NCBI RefSeq assembly: GCF_028745505.1
Contig: NZ_JAQZZL010000002.1
Span: 372,001-436,000, forward strand
Reading direction: 5' to 3'
Length of the DNA: 64,000 bases
Source of the DNA: Lentisphaera marina
GTDB taxonomy: Bacteria > Verrucomicrobiota > Lentisphaeria > Lentisphaerales > Lentisphaeraceae
Shown here: positions 22,298 through 29,903 of the stretch, in pieces
Layout of the letters: each line of letters begins with the position of its first letter
How positions within the stretch are numbered: the stretch's first letter is position 1
Notes under the pieces: generated by a model
What the model was told of the DNA's origin: nothing
Databases searched by the model: none
The model's input: the letters and a program-made list of their open reading frames with translations, nothing else
Made by a program: the position numbers and the translations under genes

Positions 22298-22660
22298 ATG
22301 AAAAAAATCATTTCAGTTTTATTAATTGCACTTTTCATGAGTGCGTGTGCGAGTAAAGCGACTTGGGACAATATGTCCGAAGAAACAATTGCAGCCTGGA
22401 AAGCTCAAGGTGTTGAAGCAGCCCTAGCTAATGAGTATACAGATAATGCTATTACTCCAGAGAAGTATGGTGAGTGGAAAGCGCTTAAAATTACAGATTC
22501 AGAAACTATCATTGCTTGGAATGAAAGTAAATTTAGCGCAGATGCAGCTAAAAACTGGATGTCTGGTGGTTTTACTTTGGACGAAGCAGTTGAGAACCGT
22601 GCGAAAGGTTTATCTCCTGTAAAGAAAGAGGAAAAAGCTGAGCCTGCAGCAGCAGAGTAA
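22298..22660 (+). CDS. Small lipoprotein of unknown function
   Basis: A 120-aa protein with a lipoprotein signal: basic MKK, a hydrophobic stretch and a lipobox ending at Cys17 (FMSAC). The mature part is short, acidic and contains repeated W-K/W-N patterns (TIAAWKAQGVEAALANEYTD, GEWKAL, IIAWNESKFS), which read like two or three imperfect helical repeats around a conserved tryptophan, and an Ala/Glu-rich tail. It has its own ribosome-binding site (AAGAGGA) and terminator. Family not recognised. Confidence 0.75.
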   Translation: MKKIISVLLIALFMSACASKATWDNMSEETIAAWKAQGVEAALANEYTDNAITPEKYGEWKALKITDSETIIAWNESKFSADAAKNWMSGGFTLDEAVENRAKGLSPVKKEEKAEPAAAE

Positions 22661-22696
22661 TTTCGCTCAATAGCGTAAATTTATCTAGCTTTATTT

Positions 22697-22726
22697 AGAG
22701 TCGGTGTATTCACCGGCTCTTTTTTT
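22697..22726. terminator. Terminator shared by the lipoprotein gene and mutT
   Basis: A 10-bp stem (22697-22706 with 22711-22720, one wobble) around TATT, then TTTTTT. It overlaps the last codons of the convergent mutT gene. Confidence 0.85.
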
Positions 22727-23114
22727 GTCTAATGAGTTTCTCCATAACTGGTAAGTCTGCAGGTAACAGTTTATAAAAAGGAGCTTCTTCTGCGGTGATC
22801 CAAACTGCTTGAGTATGGGTGTGGCAATGAATTTCACCACTAAAACTATTTATTATATAGCAATGAAGGTTTAGTTGTTTATTCTTTTCGTATTTAAACA
22901 GGATTGATTGAAAGTGTGGTCCTATTTCGCAGCTAATCCCTAACTCCTCTTTGAGCTCACGTTTTAAAGCTTCTTGATGGCTTTCCTTAGCTTCGACTTT
23001 TCCTCCTGGGAATTCCCAAGCACCTTTGTGTTTTTCTTCCTTTCTTTGACAGAGTAAAAACTTATTCTTATCTATAATGATTCCGGCACAAACTTGAAGG
23101 GGAAGAAGGGGCAT
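22710..23114 (-). CDS. mutT: NUDIX hydrolase, MutT (8-oxo-dGTP diphosphatase) type
   Basis: A 134-aa protein with a full Nudix box at about residues 34-56 (GGKVEAKES, then REL, EELGI), which binds Mg and hydrolyses nucleoside diphosphate derivatives. The WEFPGGKVE context and length are those of MutT, which removes oxidised dGTP; substrate choice is inferred. An in-frame TTG at 23120 that overlaps the stop of the 31-aa peptide gene upstream is an alternative start. Last gene of the rsmI-bolA-peptide-mutT operon. Confidence 0.9.
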   Translation of the reverse strand: MPLLPLQVCAGIIIDKNKFLLCQRKEEKHKGAWEFPGGKVEAKESHQEALKRELKEELGISCEIGPHFQSILFKYEKNKQLNLHCYIINSFSGEIHCHTHTQAVWITAEEAPFYKLLPADLPVMEKLIRQKKSR

Positions 23115-23116
23115 AT

Positions 23117-23212
23117 TCAAACGATTTTAAGCATACCGTAAACTAATCCTGCCAAAATTAAAAGCACTAGAACAGTAGTGATTGCGGTTTTTTTCCATTC
23201 GTAGTCATCCAT
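23117..23212 (-). CDS. 31-aa single-span membrane peptide in the rsmI-bolA-mutT operon
   Basis: A 31-aa ORF: MDDYEWKKTAI, a 17-residue hydrophobic helix (about residues 10-28), then a short LKIV tail. Its ATG overlaps the bolA stop by eight bases (ATGGATGA), its stop touches the possible mutT start, and GGGAG lies about 12 bases upstream inside bolA. Overlap on both sides argues for a real, translationally coupled gene. The charge pattern suggests N-terminus in the cytoplasm or periplasm depending on the lysines; topology is undecided. Family not recognised. Confidence 0.6.
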   Translation of the reverse strand: MDDYEWKKTAITTVLVLLILAGLVYGMLKIV

Positions 23213-23492
23213 GATTTACTTTCTCCCATTGCTGCGTGTTGTAGGTTTTTAAAGCGAGGGCATGTAAACCTGAATTAAGCTCATCTTTTAAGCATTCGTT
23301 TATCGAACGATGTTGTTTAATCTTGCTAAGTTCGTTAAAATACTCTGAGCAGATTGTTATACGTAGATGGGTGATCTCACCAATGACTGCGCCGCTATGT
23401 CCCGCGTGAGCTTGGCTTTCATCATCAATTTCAAGGAAGAGGGGGGAGAAGGTTTGCTGGATTTTCTGTTTTATTTGTGCTAAATCGATCAT
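23205..23492 (-). CDS. BolA family protein
   Basis: A 95-aa protein with the BolA signature HAGHSG near residue 28 and the C-terminal GLHALALKTY. BolA proteins pair with monothiol glutaredoxins to hold [2Fe-2S] clusters or act as regulators. The gene begins 62 bases before the end of rsmI in another frame, so the two coding regions overlap. No glutaredoxin gene is near; the Rdx protein at 24.7 kb is not one. Confidence 0.88.
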   Translation of the reverse strand: MIDLAQIKQKIQQTFSPLFLEIDDESQAHAGHSGAVIGEITHLRITICSEYFNELSKIKQHRSINECLKDELNSGLHALALKTYNTQQWEKVNHG

Positions 23493-24225
23493 AGTTTTTT
23501 TTATTTTTCTTTGGTTCGTCTACAACAATATTATCCGCTTCTCTCATATTTACAGCTACGACAAATTCGCCTCGCCACTTTTTTTCTTTCCCTAGCTCGA
23601 TGAGTTCACTCACAGAGCCACGAATCGTTTCTTCGTAAAGTTTAGTCGCCTCACGTGTTAAGGCTACCGGCGTGTTGGGGCCACAGACATTATTAATGTC
23701 AGCCAATAGTTTATCGATTTTAAACGGTGATTCATAGAAAAACGTACATAGCCCATGGCTTAAGTACTTTTCTAGGAGAGATTTTCTCTTTCCTGATTTT
23801 GCCGGCAGAAATCCAGCAAATGTAAATGAGTCAAGTGGGAAGGCGCAGGCAACAGCTGCAAAAGTAAGGGCCGAGACACCTGGAATAATATCGGGTTCAA
23901 TACCTTCTTCAACGGCATCGCGTACGACGAGAAAACCTGGATCTGAAATCACGGGGGTGCCAGCGTCAGATAAAACAACAACTTTTTTGCCTTCTTTCAC
24001 CTGCCTGATGAGGTAAGAAGTTTTTTCTTTTTCATTATGCATGTGATAAGAGGTTGTTTTACACTTAATATCAAAATGTTTGAGTAGTATGCCTGCACGT
24101 CTGGTGTCTTCCGCAGCGATGAGGTCCGCTTTTTGCAAGGTTTTGACTGCTCTGAAACTCATGTCATCTAAGTTGCCGATGGGGGTGGCAAGTAGGAAGA
24201 GTTGGCCTTGTGATTCTTGACTCAT
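23431..24225 (-). CDS. rsmI: 16S rRNA (cytidine(1402)-2'-O)-methyltransferase
   Basis: A 264-aa SAM-dependent methylase. It has LLATPIGNLDDMS near residue 9, the AEDTRRAGILL segment, and SDAGTPVISDPG near 85, the classic tetrapyrrole-methylase-fold signature of RsmI. It methylates C1402 in the decoding centre. The start is set at the ATG at 24225; an upstream in-frame start at 24264 would run into the RNase P RNA end. The C-terminal 20 residues overlap bolA. Confidence 0.93.
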   Translation of the reverse strand: MSQESQGQLFLLATPIGNLDDMSFRAVKTLQKADLIAAEDTRRAGILLKHFDIKCKTTSYHMHNEKEKTSYLIRQVKEGKKVVVLSDAGTPVISDPGFLVVRDAVEEGIEPDIIPGVSALTFAAVACAFPLDSFTFAGFLPAKSGKRKSLLEKYLSHGLCTFFYESPFKIDKLLADINNVCGPNTPVALTREATKLYEETIRGSVSELIELGKEKKWRGEFVVAVNMREADNIVVDEPKKNKKNYDRFSTNKTENPANLLPPLP

Positions 24226-24258
24226 AATGATGTGTAACTCACAACTAAAGTTAAAAAA

Positions 24259-24626
24259 GTGCAACCGGCTGTAAGCCAGATCCTGTCTTTTGCGAAAATC
24301 GCAAATGGACGGTCATTTGACTATGCGATCAGAACCCGGAACTATAATTCAATAAAGAATCACGATACGAGCCGCATCTTTGTTCCCTATTTGATCTTGC
24401 ACCGGACGGGGTTTGCCATGCTGCTCCGCTCTCGCTAAAAGCACGGTGAGCTCTTACTTCACCATTTCACCCTTACCTCACGAATGAGGCGGTATCATTT
24501 CTGTGGCACTTTCCTTCCTGTGACTTTATGGGTCACAGTATCCTTCTTTGCAAAAGGACATCCTGCTCTGCGGTGTCTGGACTTTCCTCTATGGCGAGCC
24601 ATAGCGACCGTCAACCGGTTGCGCCG
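24259..24626 (-). ncRNA. rnpB: RNase P RNA (bacterial class A)
   Basis: On the minus strand the sequence shows the universal GAGGAAAGTCC core near the 5' end, GAGGTAAGGGTGAAA, GCAAACCCCGTCCGG, AGATGCGGCTCG and the 3' signature ACAGCCGG. Helix P1 is formed by GCAACCGG (24615-24622) and CCGGTTGC (24261-24268). A T-run follows the 3' end. The ends are accurate to a few bases. This is the catalytic RNA that trims tRNA 5' leaders. Confidence 0.96.
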
Positions 24627-24677
24627 ACTAATCTACTTTGTAATTGTTCCTGCGCAATCTGCTTAAGTTAATAAGCT

Positions 24678-24965
24678 TTATTTATTTTGCTGGTCGGAAT
24701 GGCCTAGATCTTTTTGTGGACATATAAGATTACGTATTTCTTGTTTCAAGATCTTAAGTTCAGGAAAGCCATTCTGTTGTTTTCGGCAATGAATAAGTCT
24801 GTTATTTACGAAAACTTGAAAAGTCCCGGCTTTTTCGGAGGGACAGAGGGAGACTTCGCTGATTTCTTTTTCAAAAGTAATCAATAATTCCTGGCTGATC
24901 CATGAAGCTCTAGTGAGCCATCTACATCCAGGGCAATAGATTATGCTTATTTTATGTCTTGTCAT
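24678..24965 (-). CDS. SelT/SelW/SelH (Rdx) family thioredoxin-fold protein
   Basis: A 95-aa protein with an N-terminal CPGC redox motif at residues 11-14 after a beta strand, the GTFQVFVN segment, GFPELKILKQEIRNLI, and LGHSD near the end. This is the layout of the Rdx family, cysteine versions of selenoproteins W/T/H. Members probably act in thiol redox; partners are unknown. It lies just upstream of rnpB on the same strand. Confidence 0.85.
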   Translation of the reverse strand: MTRHKISIIYCPGCRWLTRASWISQELLITFEKEISEVSLCPSEKAGTFQVFVNNRLIHCRKQQNGFPELKILKQEIRNLICPQKDLGHSDQQNK

Positions 24966-25344
24966 TATTGTTGTGCCTTCTTTACGAATTATGATTTGAA
25001 TGATCTCTGTTTTTTAAAAATTTAATTGAATCTATAATAAAATATCTATTTTTTATAAAATTAGATGGTGTTTTTTTTGAAATAAGCCAAAAAAAATGAA
25101 TTTCACCAGATTTATAAAAACTCATTTTACGAAATACGTAAAAAGGGGTGGTGCCACTTCTTGTATATCGTAGTTTTTTTATGACATTAGTGCTGATTAT
25201 ATGAAAAAATATAAAAGTACTATGAAAAGTACTTCTTAAATATACTAAGATGTTTAAGTTAGCGTTGAAATTGGCAGTGCAATAAAAGAAAAAGTTTACT
25301 GTCGATTAATTGAAACTGTTTGTAATACTTTAAGGAAGTCAATT
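24966..25344. other. AT-rich intergenic region with no gene seen
   Basis: This 379-base gap between divergent genes is strongly AT-rich. It must hold promoters in both directions, but I cannot place them firmly. A small repeat AAAGTACT...AAAGTACTT sits near 25216-25240. No ORF longer than about 20 codons, tRNA or clear terminator was found. Confidence 0.5.
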
Positions 25345-25551
25345 ATGATAGAAGCTGAATTAGCTATTAGAACAGATGAAGCGAATGACAATCATCACTT
25401 GTGGAATAACAATGGTACATGGTTTATCCATTACACTGTTTATCCAACGGCTGTGACAAAAAAACGTATTAGACGCTCATTAAAGACGAAGTCACTTAAT
25501 GAAGCGCGCCGTTTAAGGGATGATATATTTCTTTCATTTGAAGTGAAATAA
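25345..25551 (+). CDS. 68-aa orphan protein resembling an integrase arm-type DNA-binding domain
   Basis: A 68-aa basic protein with a good ribosome-binding site (AAGGAAG) and its own terminator. The pattern GTWFIHYTVYPTAVTKKRIRRS, then SLKTKSLNEARRLRDDI, is that of the N-terminal arm-binding domain of tyrosine recombinases (three beta strands, then a helix). No catalytic domain follows, so it is either a stand-alone DNA-binding peptide or the remnant of an integrase. Function unknown. Confidence 0.55.
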   Translation: MIEAELAIRTDEANDNHHLWNNNGTWFIHYTVYPTAVTKKRIRRSLKTKSLNEARRLRDDIFLSFEVK

Positions 25552-25582
25552 ACTTCGTTTTTTTTTGTAAAGACGTATGAGG

Positions 25583-25618
25583 AAGTGAAACGCTGTGTAA
25601 AGTGTTTCACTTTTTTTT
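25583..25618 (+). terminator. Intrinsic terminator after the 68-aa gene
   Basis: AAGTGAAAC pairs with GTTTCACTT around a short loop, followed by a run of about eight T. Confidence 0.9.
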
Positions 25619-25642
25619 ATTTTATACAGGAGACGAATCATT

Positions 25643-25981
25643 ATGAATGAAAAATTATTAAAAGAAGCCGATTGGTGTGAATGGGCAGATCTTCATGACT
25701 CTTTCATCCGGGATATGCTTTTTGCGGTTGAGGAAGGTGGCGATATTTTTTCGCTGGCCGAAGCTATTGCTAGTAATGACACTGAAATAATTGGCAAAGC
25801 CATTGAGACTGGCCGGGTTTTTCGTCCTGACGGCTACCAAGTTGAGCAATGGAGGAAAGATAAGCTTCGTTTCCTGACTTTGATTGTCTCACCGTTTGTC
25901 ATTATTCAAGAGATGGATATGGCGTCTTATGCAAAGATTCTTAAGCAGCAAGCGGAAGTGTTGAAAAAGGATCAGCTCTAG
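25643..25981 (+). CDS. DUF2288-like protein
   Basis: A 112-aa soluble protein with AGGAG at proper distance from the ATG. The pattern W-x-E-W-x-D-L near residue 11, FAVEEGGDIFSLAEAIASND at 27-46, a variable helix, then LIVSPFVIIQEMD near 81-93 follows the DUF2288 family (W-x-x-L, LDLxEVAxAIAxD, VVAPWVLVQE in typical members). The function of the family is unknown. It sits between a terminator and the pilB-like gene. Confidence 0.6.
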   Translation: MNEKLLKEADWCEWADLHDSFIRDMLFAVEEGGDIFSLAEAIASNDTEIIGKAIETGRVFRPDGYQVEQWRKDKLRFLTLIVSPFVIIQEMDMASYAKILKQQAEVLKKDQL

Positions 25982-26139
25982 ATCCATAAAAACAACTTGA
26001 TCGAAGTATAAACGAATGAGCTCTCAAGGAAACGCTATAAAATCGGATTTTGTGTTTATGAAGTCGGCTTTTGGGAGTTGTAAAGATTCCGAGCTAGTGA
26101 AATATTATCTTAAATTGAAATTTAGATTAAGGTAAACTT

Positions 26140-28401
26140 ATGGATACTAACGAAGAACTCGAGTTGCGTTTCAAAGAAGTTGTCGAACGATTACAAGAAG
26201 CTGATAAGCTTGAAGATACACTTTGGGAAATTGAAGCCGACTTATTAGATATATTTGGTGCTGAAAGATTCACGATTTTCCAAAAAGATGAAAATGATAA
26301 AGAGATTGTTTCTTGGTACAGGACTTCTTCAGATTCTGTAGACGAAATTCGTCTTTATACATCACCATCATCTTTAGCTGGTTATGTGGCCATGACACGT
26401 CAAGCTTTGATGGTCGATGATGCCTATGATTCAGAATATCTAGAAAGTGTACACCCCGACCTTCGATTTGATGATGCGTATGATAGATCTTCGGGTTACA
26501 TGTCGGAAGCGATGATCATGGTGCCAATTATCCACAAGGATAAACTCTACGGTGTTTTCCAAGTTATCAATAATATTGATGGCGGTGCTTTCCCGGATGA
26601 GACTTACTTCCGTACTGTAGAATTTGCAAAAGTTGTTTCAGAGAACTTCCGCTATGAATTGAAAAGTAGTCGTGGTGCTTTTGACCAATTAGTTGAAGCA
26701 GGTGTGATTAGTGTAGAAACTTTTGAAGAAGCCGAAGAAATTGCCAATGACGAAGGTACTCCACTAGCATCTGTCTTAAAGAATAAATTTAGTGTTAATG
26801 CCGCCGACTTAGGTAATGCACTATCGGATTTTTATCAAGTTCCCTACCACCCCTTTGATCCTAGCTTTGAGTTGGATCCATCCTTAATTGAGAACTTGAA
26901 TGTTGGGTTTTTAGCAAGTAATAGCTGGGTTCCGATTATGAATGATGGCGAACACGCCGTTGTCTTAATGGCTGACCCAGCCAATGAAGAGTTGATAATG
27001 GAAATTCAAAACATTGTCAAAGCAGTTTATTACGATTTCCACGTTGCCTTTAGAGAAGATATTGATCAGTATTTAGGCTTGAGTTCCAAGGAAGAAGAGC
27101 GTTTAAAAGCTTTTGGTCAGCTCGATGATATCATGGAAGGGGAGACAACTTCAGTTGCCTCAGATGAGTTAGCGGATGAAGATGACGGTGATATTCTTGA
27201 CTCGAAAGAAGAATCCAAGATCATTCAGCTCGTAAATAAAATTATTGTTAGAGCGACAATGGATGGCTGTTCGGATATCCATATTGAGCCACATAAAGGT
27301 AAGCGCCCTGGTGAAGTTCGTTTCCGTATTGACGGTGTTTGCCGAAAAGTTTTCGATATCCCTGCACAGCTAATGGGTGCGGTTTTATCTCGTATTAAGA
27401 TTTTATCCAATCTGGATATCGCTGAAAAAAGAAAGCCTCAGGATGGTAAGATGGGCTTGCGTTTCCAAGGCTCAACTCTTGAACTTCGTGTCGCGACTTT
27501 GCCAGTGGTAAATGGTGAATCGGCAGTTTTACGTATTTTGGCACAGGGTGAACCTTTACCGTTTGACAAATTGATGCTCTCTAAGAAAAATGAAAGTACT
27601 CTTATTGATCTACTTAAAAACCCCCACGGTATTATGCTGGTGGTAGGTCCGACGGGTTCTGGTAAAACAACAACTCTTCACGCGGTTTTAGGTACTCTAA
27701 ATGATGAAGAGCGCAAGATTTTGACTGCGGAAGACCCGGTGGAGATTACTCAGGCGGGCTTGCAACAGGTTCAGATGCAACCTCGTAAAGGTTTGACCTT
27801 CGCCATTGCTTTACGTGCATTCTTACGATGTGACCCCGATATTATTCTCATTGGTGAAATGCGAGATGCTGAAACGGCAGAAGCGGGTGTTGAAGCATCG
27901 CTCACTGGTCACTTGGTATTCTCCACACTTCACACCAACTCGGCACCTGAGACTGTTATTCGTCTCCTAGATATTGGTTTAGATCCAATGAACTTTGCCG
28001 ATGCCTTAGTTGGTGTACTTGCCCAGCGTTTAATGCGTACACTTTGTGGCAATTGTAAGCAGCCAGTAAAACCTGATGAAGAATATTTAGAAAAGCTTAT
28101 CCATTTCTATGGAGAGGAATTTATTGATGAGCTCGGTTATGACTTTGATACACATGAAATTATGGAAGCTCGTGGTTGCGATAAATGTAGTGAAACAGGT
28201 TATAGAGGTCGTGTCGGTATTCACGAACTCATGGAAGCGACTCCAGCCTTAAAGAAATTAGTGGCAAAAGCTTCCCCTGTGGCAGAACTGAAAACTCAAG
28301 CAGTAGAAGATGGCATGCGTACACTGATGCAGGATGGTGTTTGGAAAGTATTTGAAGGTGTTTCTGACCTATCCCAGCTAAGAAGGGTACAAGCACACTA
28401 A
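26140..28401 (+). CDS. GAF-domain type IV pilus/type II secretion ATPase (PilB/GspE family)
   Basis: A 753-aa protein. Residues about 15-175 look like a GAF sensor domain (FGAERFTIFQKD, VPIIHKDKLYGVFQVIN). A MshEN-type N-terminal ATPase domain follows at 185-310, then the hexameric ATPase with Walker A GPTGSGKTTT near 503, the Asp box and Walker B LIGEMRD near 570, the His box (STLHTN) and a four-cysteine zinc site (CGNC, CDKC). Such ATPases power pilin or pseudopilin assembly. A GAF at the front is not standard and suggests control by a small ligand. No other pilus genes are nearby. Confidence 0.88.
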   Translation: MDTNEELELRFKEVVERLQEADKLEDTLWEIEADLLDIFGAERFTIFQKDENDKEIVSWYRTSSDSVDEIRLYTSPSSLAGYVAMTRQALMVDDAYDSEYLESVHPDLRFDDAYDRSSGYMSEAMIMVPIIHKDKLYGVFQVINNIDGGAFPDETYFRTVEFAKVVSENFRYELKSSRGAFDQLVEAGVISVETFEEAEEIANDEGTPLASVLKNKFSVNAADLGNALSDFYQVPYHPFDPSFELDPSLIENLNVGFLASNSWVPIMNDGEHAVVLMADPANEELIMEIQNIVKAVYYDFHVAFREDIDQYLGLSSKEEERLKAFGQLDDIMEGETTSVASDELADEDDGDILDSKEESKIIQLVNKIIVRATMDGCSDIHIEPHKGKRPGEVRFRIDGVCRKVFDIPAQLMGAVLSRIKILSNLDIAEKRKPQDGKMGLRFQGSTLELRVATLPVVNGESAVLRILAQGEPLPFDKLMLSKKNESTLIDLLKNPHGIMLVVGPTGSGKTTTLHAVLGTLNDEERKILTAEDPVEITQAGLQQVQMQPRKGLTFAIALRAFLRCDPDIILIGEMRDAETAEAGVEASLTGHLVFSTLHTNSAPETVIRLLDIGLDPMNFADALVGVLAQRLMRTLCGNCKQPVKPDEEYLEKLIHFYGEEFIDELGYDFDTHEIMEARGCDKCSETGYRGRVGIHELMEATPALKKLVAKASPVAELKTQAVEDGMRTLMQDGVWKVFEGVSDLSQLRRVQAH

Positions 28402-28403
28402 TA

Positions 28404-29084
28404 ATGAAGAAAGCAGCTGTATTAATATCTGGTGGTCTCGATTCGACCACCTTATTACATCATGTTATTAAAAGTTTAGGTTACGATGAAGTTTACGCCT
28501 TGTCCTTTGATTATGGACAAAAGCATTCTCGTGAATTGCTCGTGGCAAAAGCTCAGTGTGATAGTCTTGATGAAGTGAAAGAGCATAATGTTCTCGATAT
28601 TTCTTATATGGGTGATTTCTTGGGTTCGAGTTCTGCCTTAGTTAAAGGAGGAGTCGATGTCCCCGATTTAAAAGATATTTCAGAAAATGATTTAGATCAG
28701 CCAGTAACGTATGTTCCTAATCGCAATATGATGCTTTTATCTATCGCGGCATCATTTGCAGAAAGTCGTGATTGTCGTCAGCTCTACTACGGAGCTCAAG
28801 CCCAAGATGAATATGGTTATTGGGATTGTACAGAAGACTTTTTAGCGCGCATGAATGATGTGTTTTCTCTCAATCGTCGCACAGGCGTAAGAGTTGAGGC
28901 GCCTTTTGTTAATATGAGCAAAGGTCACGTCGCCAAGATTGGCTTGGCACTCGGTATCGATTACGCTCAAACTTGGACTTGTTATCGCGGTGGAGAAGTT
29001 CCCTGTGAGGTTTGCCCCTCTTGTGCAGAACGTGCCTTGGCATTCAAAGAATGTGGAATTGACGATCCTTTATTAAAAAAGTAA
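28404..29084 (+). CDS. queC: 7-cyano-7-deazaguanine synthase
   Basis: A 226-aa enzyme of queuosine/7-deazaguanine synthesis, converting 7-carboxy-7-deazaguanine to preQ0 with ATP and ammonia. The PP-loop SGGLDS is at residues 9-14, YVPNRNMMLLSIA near 100, and the zinc cysteines occur in the C-terminal CYRGGEVPCEVCPSC. It starts two bases after the GAF-ATPase stop, so the two are co-transcribed. No other que genes are in the window. Confidence 0.96.
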   Translation: MKKAAVLISGGLDSTTLLHHVIKSLGYDEVYALSFDYGQKHSRELLVAKAQCDSLDEVKEHNVLDISYMGDFLGSSSALVKGGVDVPDLKDISENDLDQPVTYVPNRNMMLLSIAASFAESRDCRQLYYGAQAQDEYGYWDCTEDFLARMNDVFSLNRRTGVRVEAPFVNMSKGHVAKIGLALGIDYAQTWTCYRGGEVPCEVCPSCAERALAFKECGIDDPLLKK

Positions 29085-29148
29085 AAAAATCACTAAAAAT
29101 TGGTTTTGCATTTTTTATCTGTGCATGTACTATTCAGGCCTATTAGGT

Positions 29149-29225
29149 GGTGGCTATAGCTCAGTTGGTAGAGCACCGGATTGTGATTCCGGCTGTCGCC
29201 GGTTCAAGTCCGGTTAGCCACCCCA
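29149..29225 (+). tRNA. tRNA-His (anticodon GTG), copy 1
   Basis: 77 bases including the G at -1 that pairs with C73, acceptor GTGGCTA/TAGCCAC, anticodon stem CCGGA/TCCGG with loop TTGTGAT (anticodon GTG), T-loop TTCAAGT and encoded CCA. The encoded extra G is the identity element for HisRS. Confidence 0.97.
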
Positions 29226-29235
29226 CCTTTTTTAT

Positions 29236-29312
29236 GGTGGCTATAGCTCAGTTGGTAGAGCACCGGATTGTGATTCCGGCTGTCGCCGGTTCAAGTCCGG
29301 TTAGCCACCCCA
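29236..29312 (+). tRNA. tRNA-His (anticodon GTG), copy 2
   Basis: Identical in sequence to the first tRNA-His, starting 87 bases later after a 10-base spacer. This is a tandem duplication of one tRNA gene. Confidence 0.97.
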
Positions 29313-29339
29313 TTAAAACCTTATTCCCCATGTGTATCT

Positions 29340-29903
29340 ATGAAAAAACATGCTCTGACAACCAATGAAGCTGCAGACTTGTTAGGCTTTGCTCGCACTA
29401 GTGTTATTAACTGGGTTGAAAAAGGTGAACTCAAGTCATTTTTAACTCCTGGCGGTCATCGTCGTTTTGAGATGGAAGACATTCACGCCTTCGCTCAAAA
29501 ACGCGGAATTCAATTGGAAGGTGTCGCAGAGAGTAAACTTGAACTCAGTCGTGTTTTAGTCGTTGATGATGATCAGGATTTTCGCCAATTTTCTTTAGAG
29601 ACTCTCGAGCTGGCAGGAAATTTTGAAGTTAAAGAAGCCGTCAATGGTATTGAAGCCGCACTGATTACGGGTTCATGGAAGCCAAATATTATTTTACTCG
29701 ATTTACATATGCCTCAGATGAATGGTTATGAATTTATTGATCAGCTGCGAAAAGATGAGCAGTTCAAAGGGATTAAGATCATTGTCTTAACTGCTTATGC
29801 CGATGAAGAAACACGTGCAAAAGTTGGTGATGTTCACGACTTGATTTGTAAGCCAATCGGGATCAAAGATTTCGTTAGCAAGCTTCGCGATTTATCTAAA
29901 TGA
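29340..29903 (+). CDS. Excisionase/MerR-type HTH fused to a response-regulator receiver domain
   Basis: A 187-aa protein. Residues 5-52 are a winged-helix domain of the MerR/excisionase type (TTNEAADLLGFARTSVINWVEKG, then TPGGHRRF). Residues 70-186 form a CheY-like receiver with acidic residues at D76-D78, the phosphorylatable Asp121 in LLDLHMPQMNG, Thr151 and Lys171 in CKPI. DNA-binding domain first, receiver second is the reverse of most response regulators. No histidine kinase is adjacent. Its last bases overlap the start of the next gene by four (ATGA). Confidence 0.88.
   Translation: MKKHALTTNEAADLLGFARTSVINWVEKGELKSFLTPGGHRRFEMEDIHAFAQKRGIQLEGVAESKLELSRVLVVDDDQDFRQFSLETLELAGNFEVKEAVNGIEAALITGSWKPNIILLDLHMPQMNGYEFIDQLRKDEQFKGIKIIVLTAYADEETRAKVGDVHDLICKPIGIKDFVSKLRDLSK

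Noticed and set aside
24484-24666. A 60-aa ORF on the + strand
   Set aside because: It runs antisense through the RNase P RNA gene and resembles no protein.
25345-25981. A possible integrated phage or genomic island around the arm-domain peptide
   Set aside because: No recombinase, attachment-site repeats or phage genes were found; the next genes are ordinary.
26016-26135. A 39-aa ORF ending five bases before the GAF-ATPase gene
   Set aside because: No good ribosome-binding site, no recognisable features and it covers the leader of the next gene; could be a leader peptide but cannot be supported.
29147-29368. A 73-aa ORF with an internal 25-residue duplication
   Set aside because: It is a translation of the two tandem tRNA-His genes, a well-known artefact.
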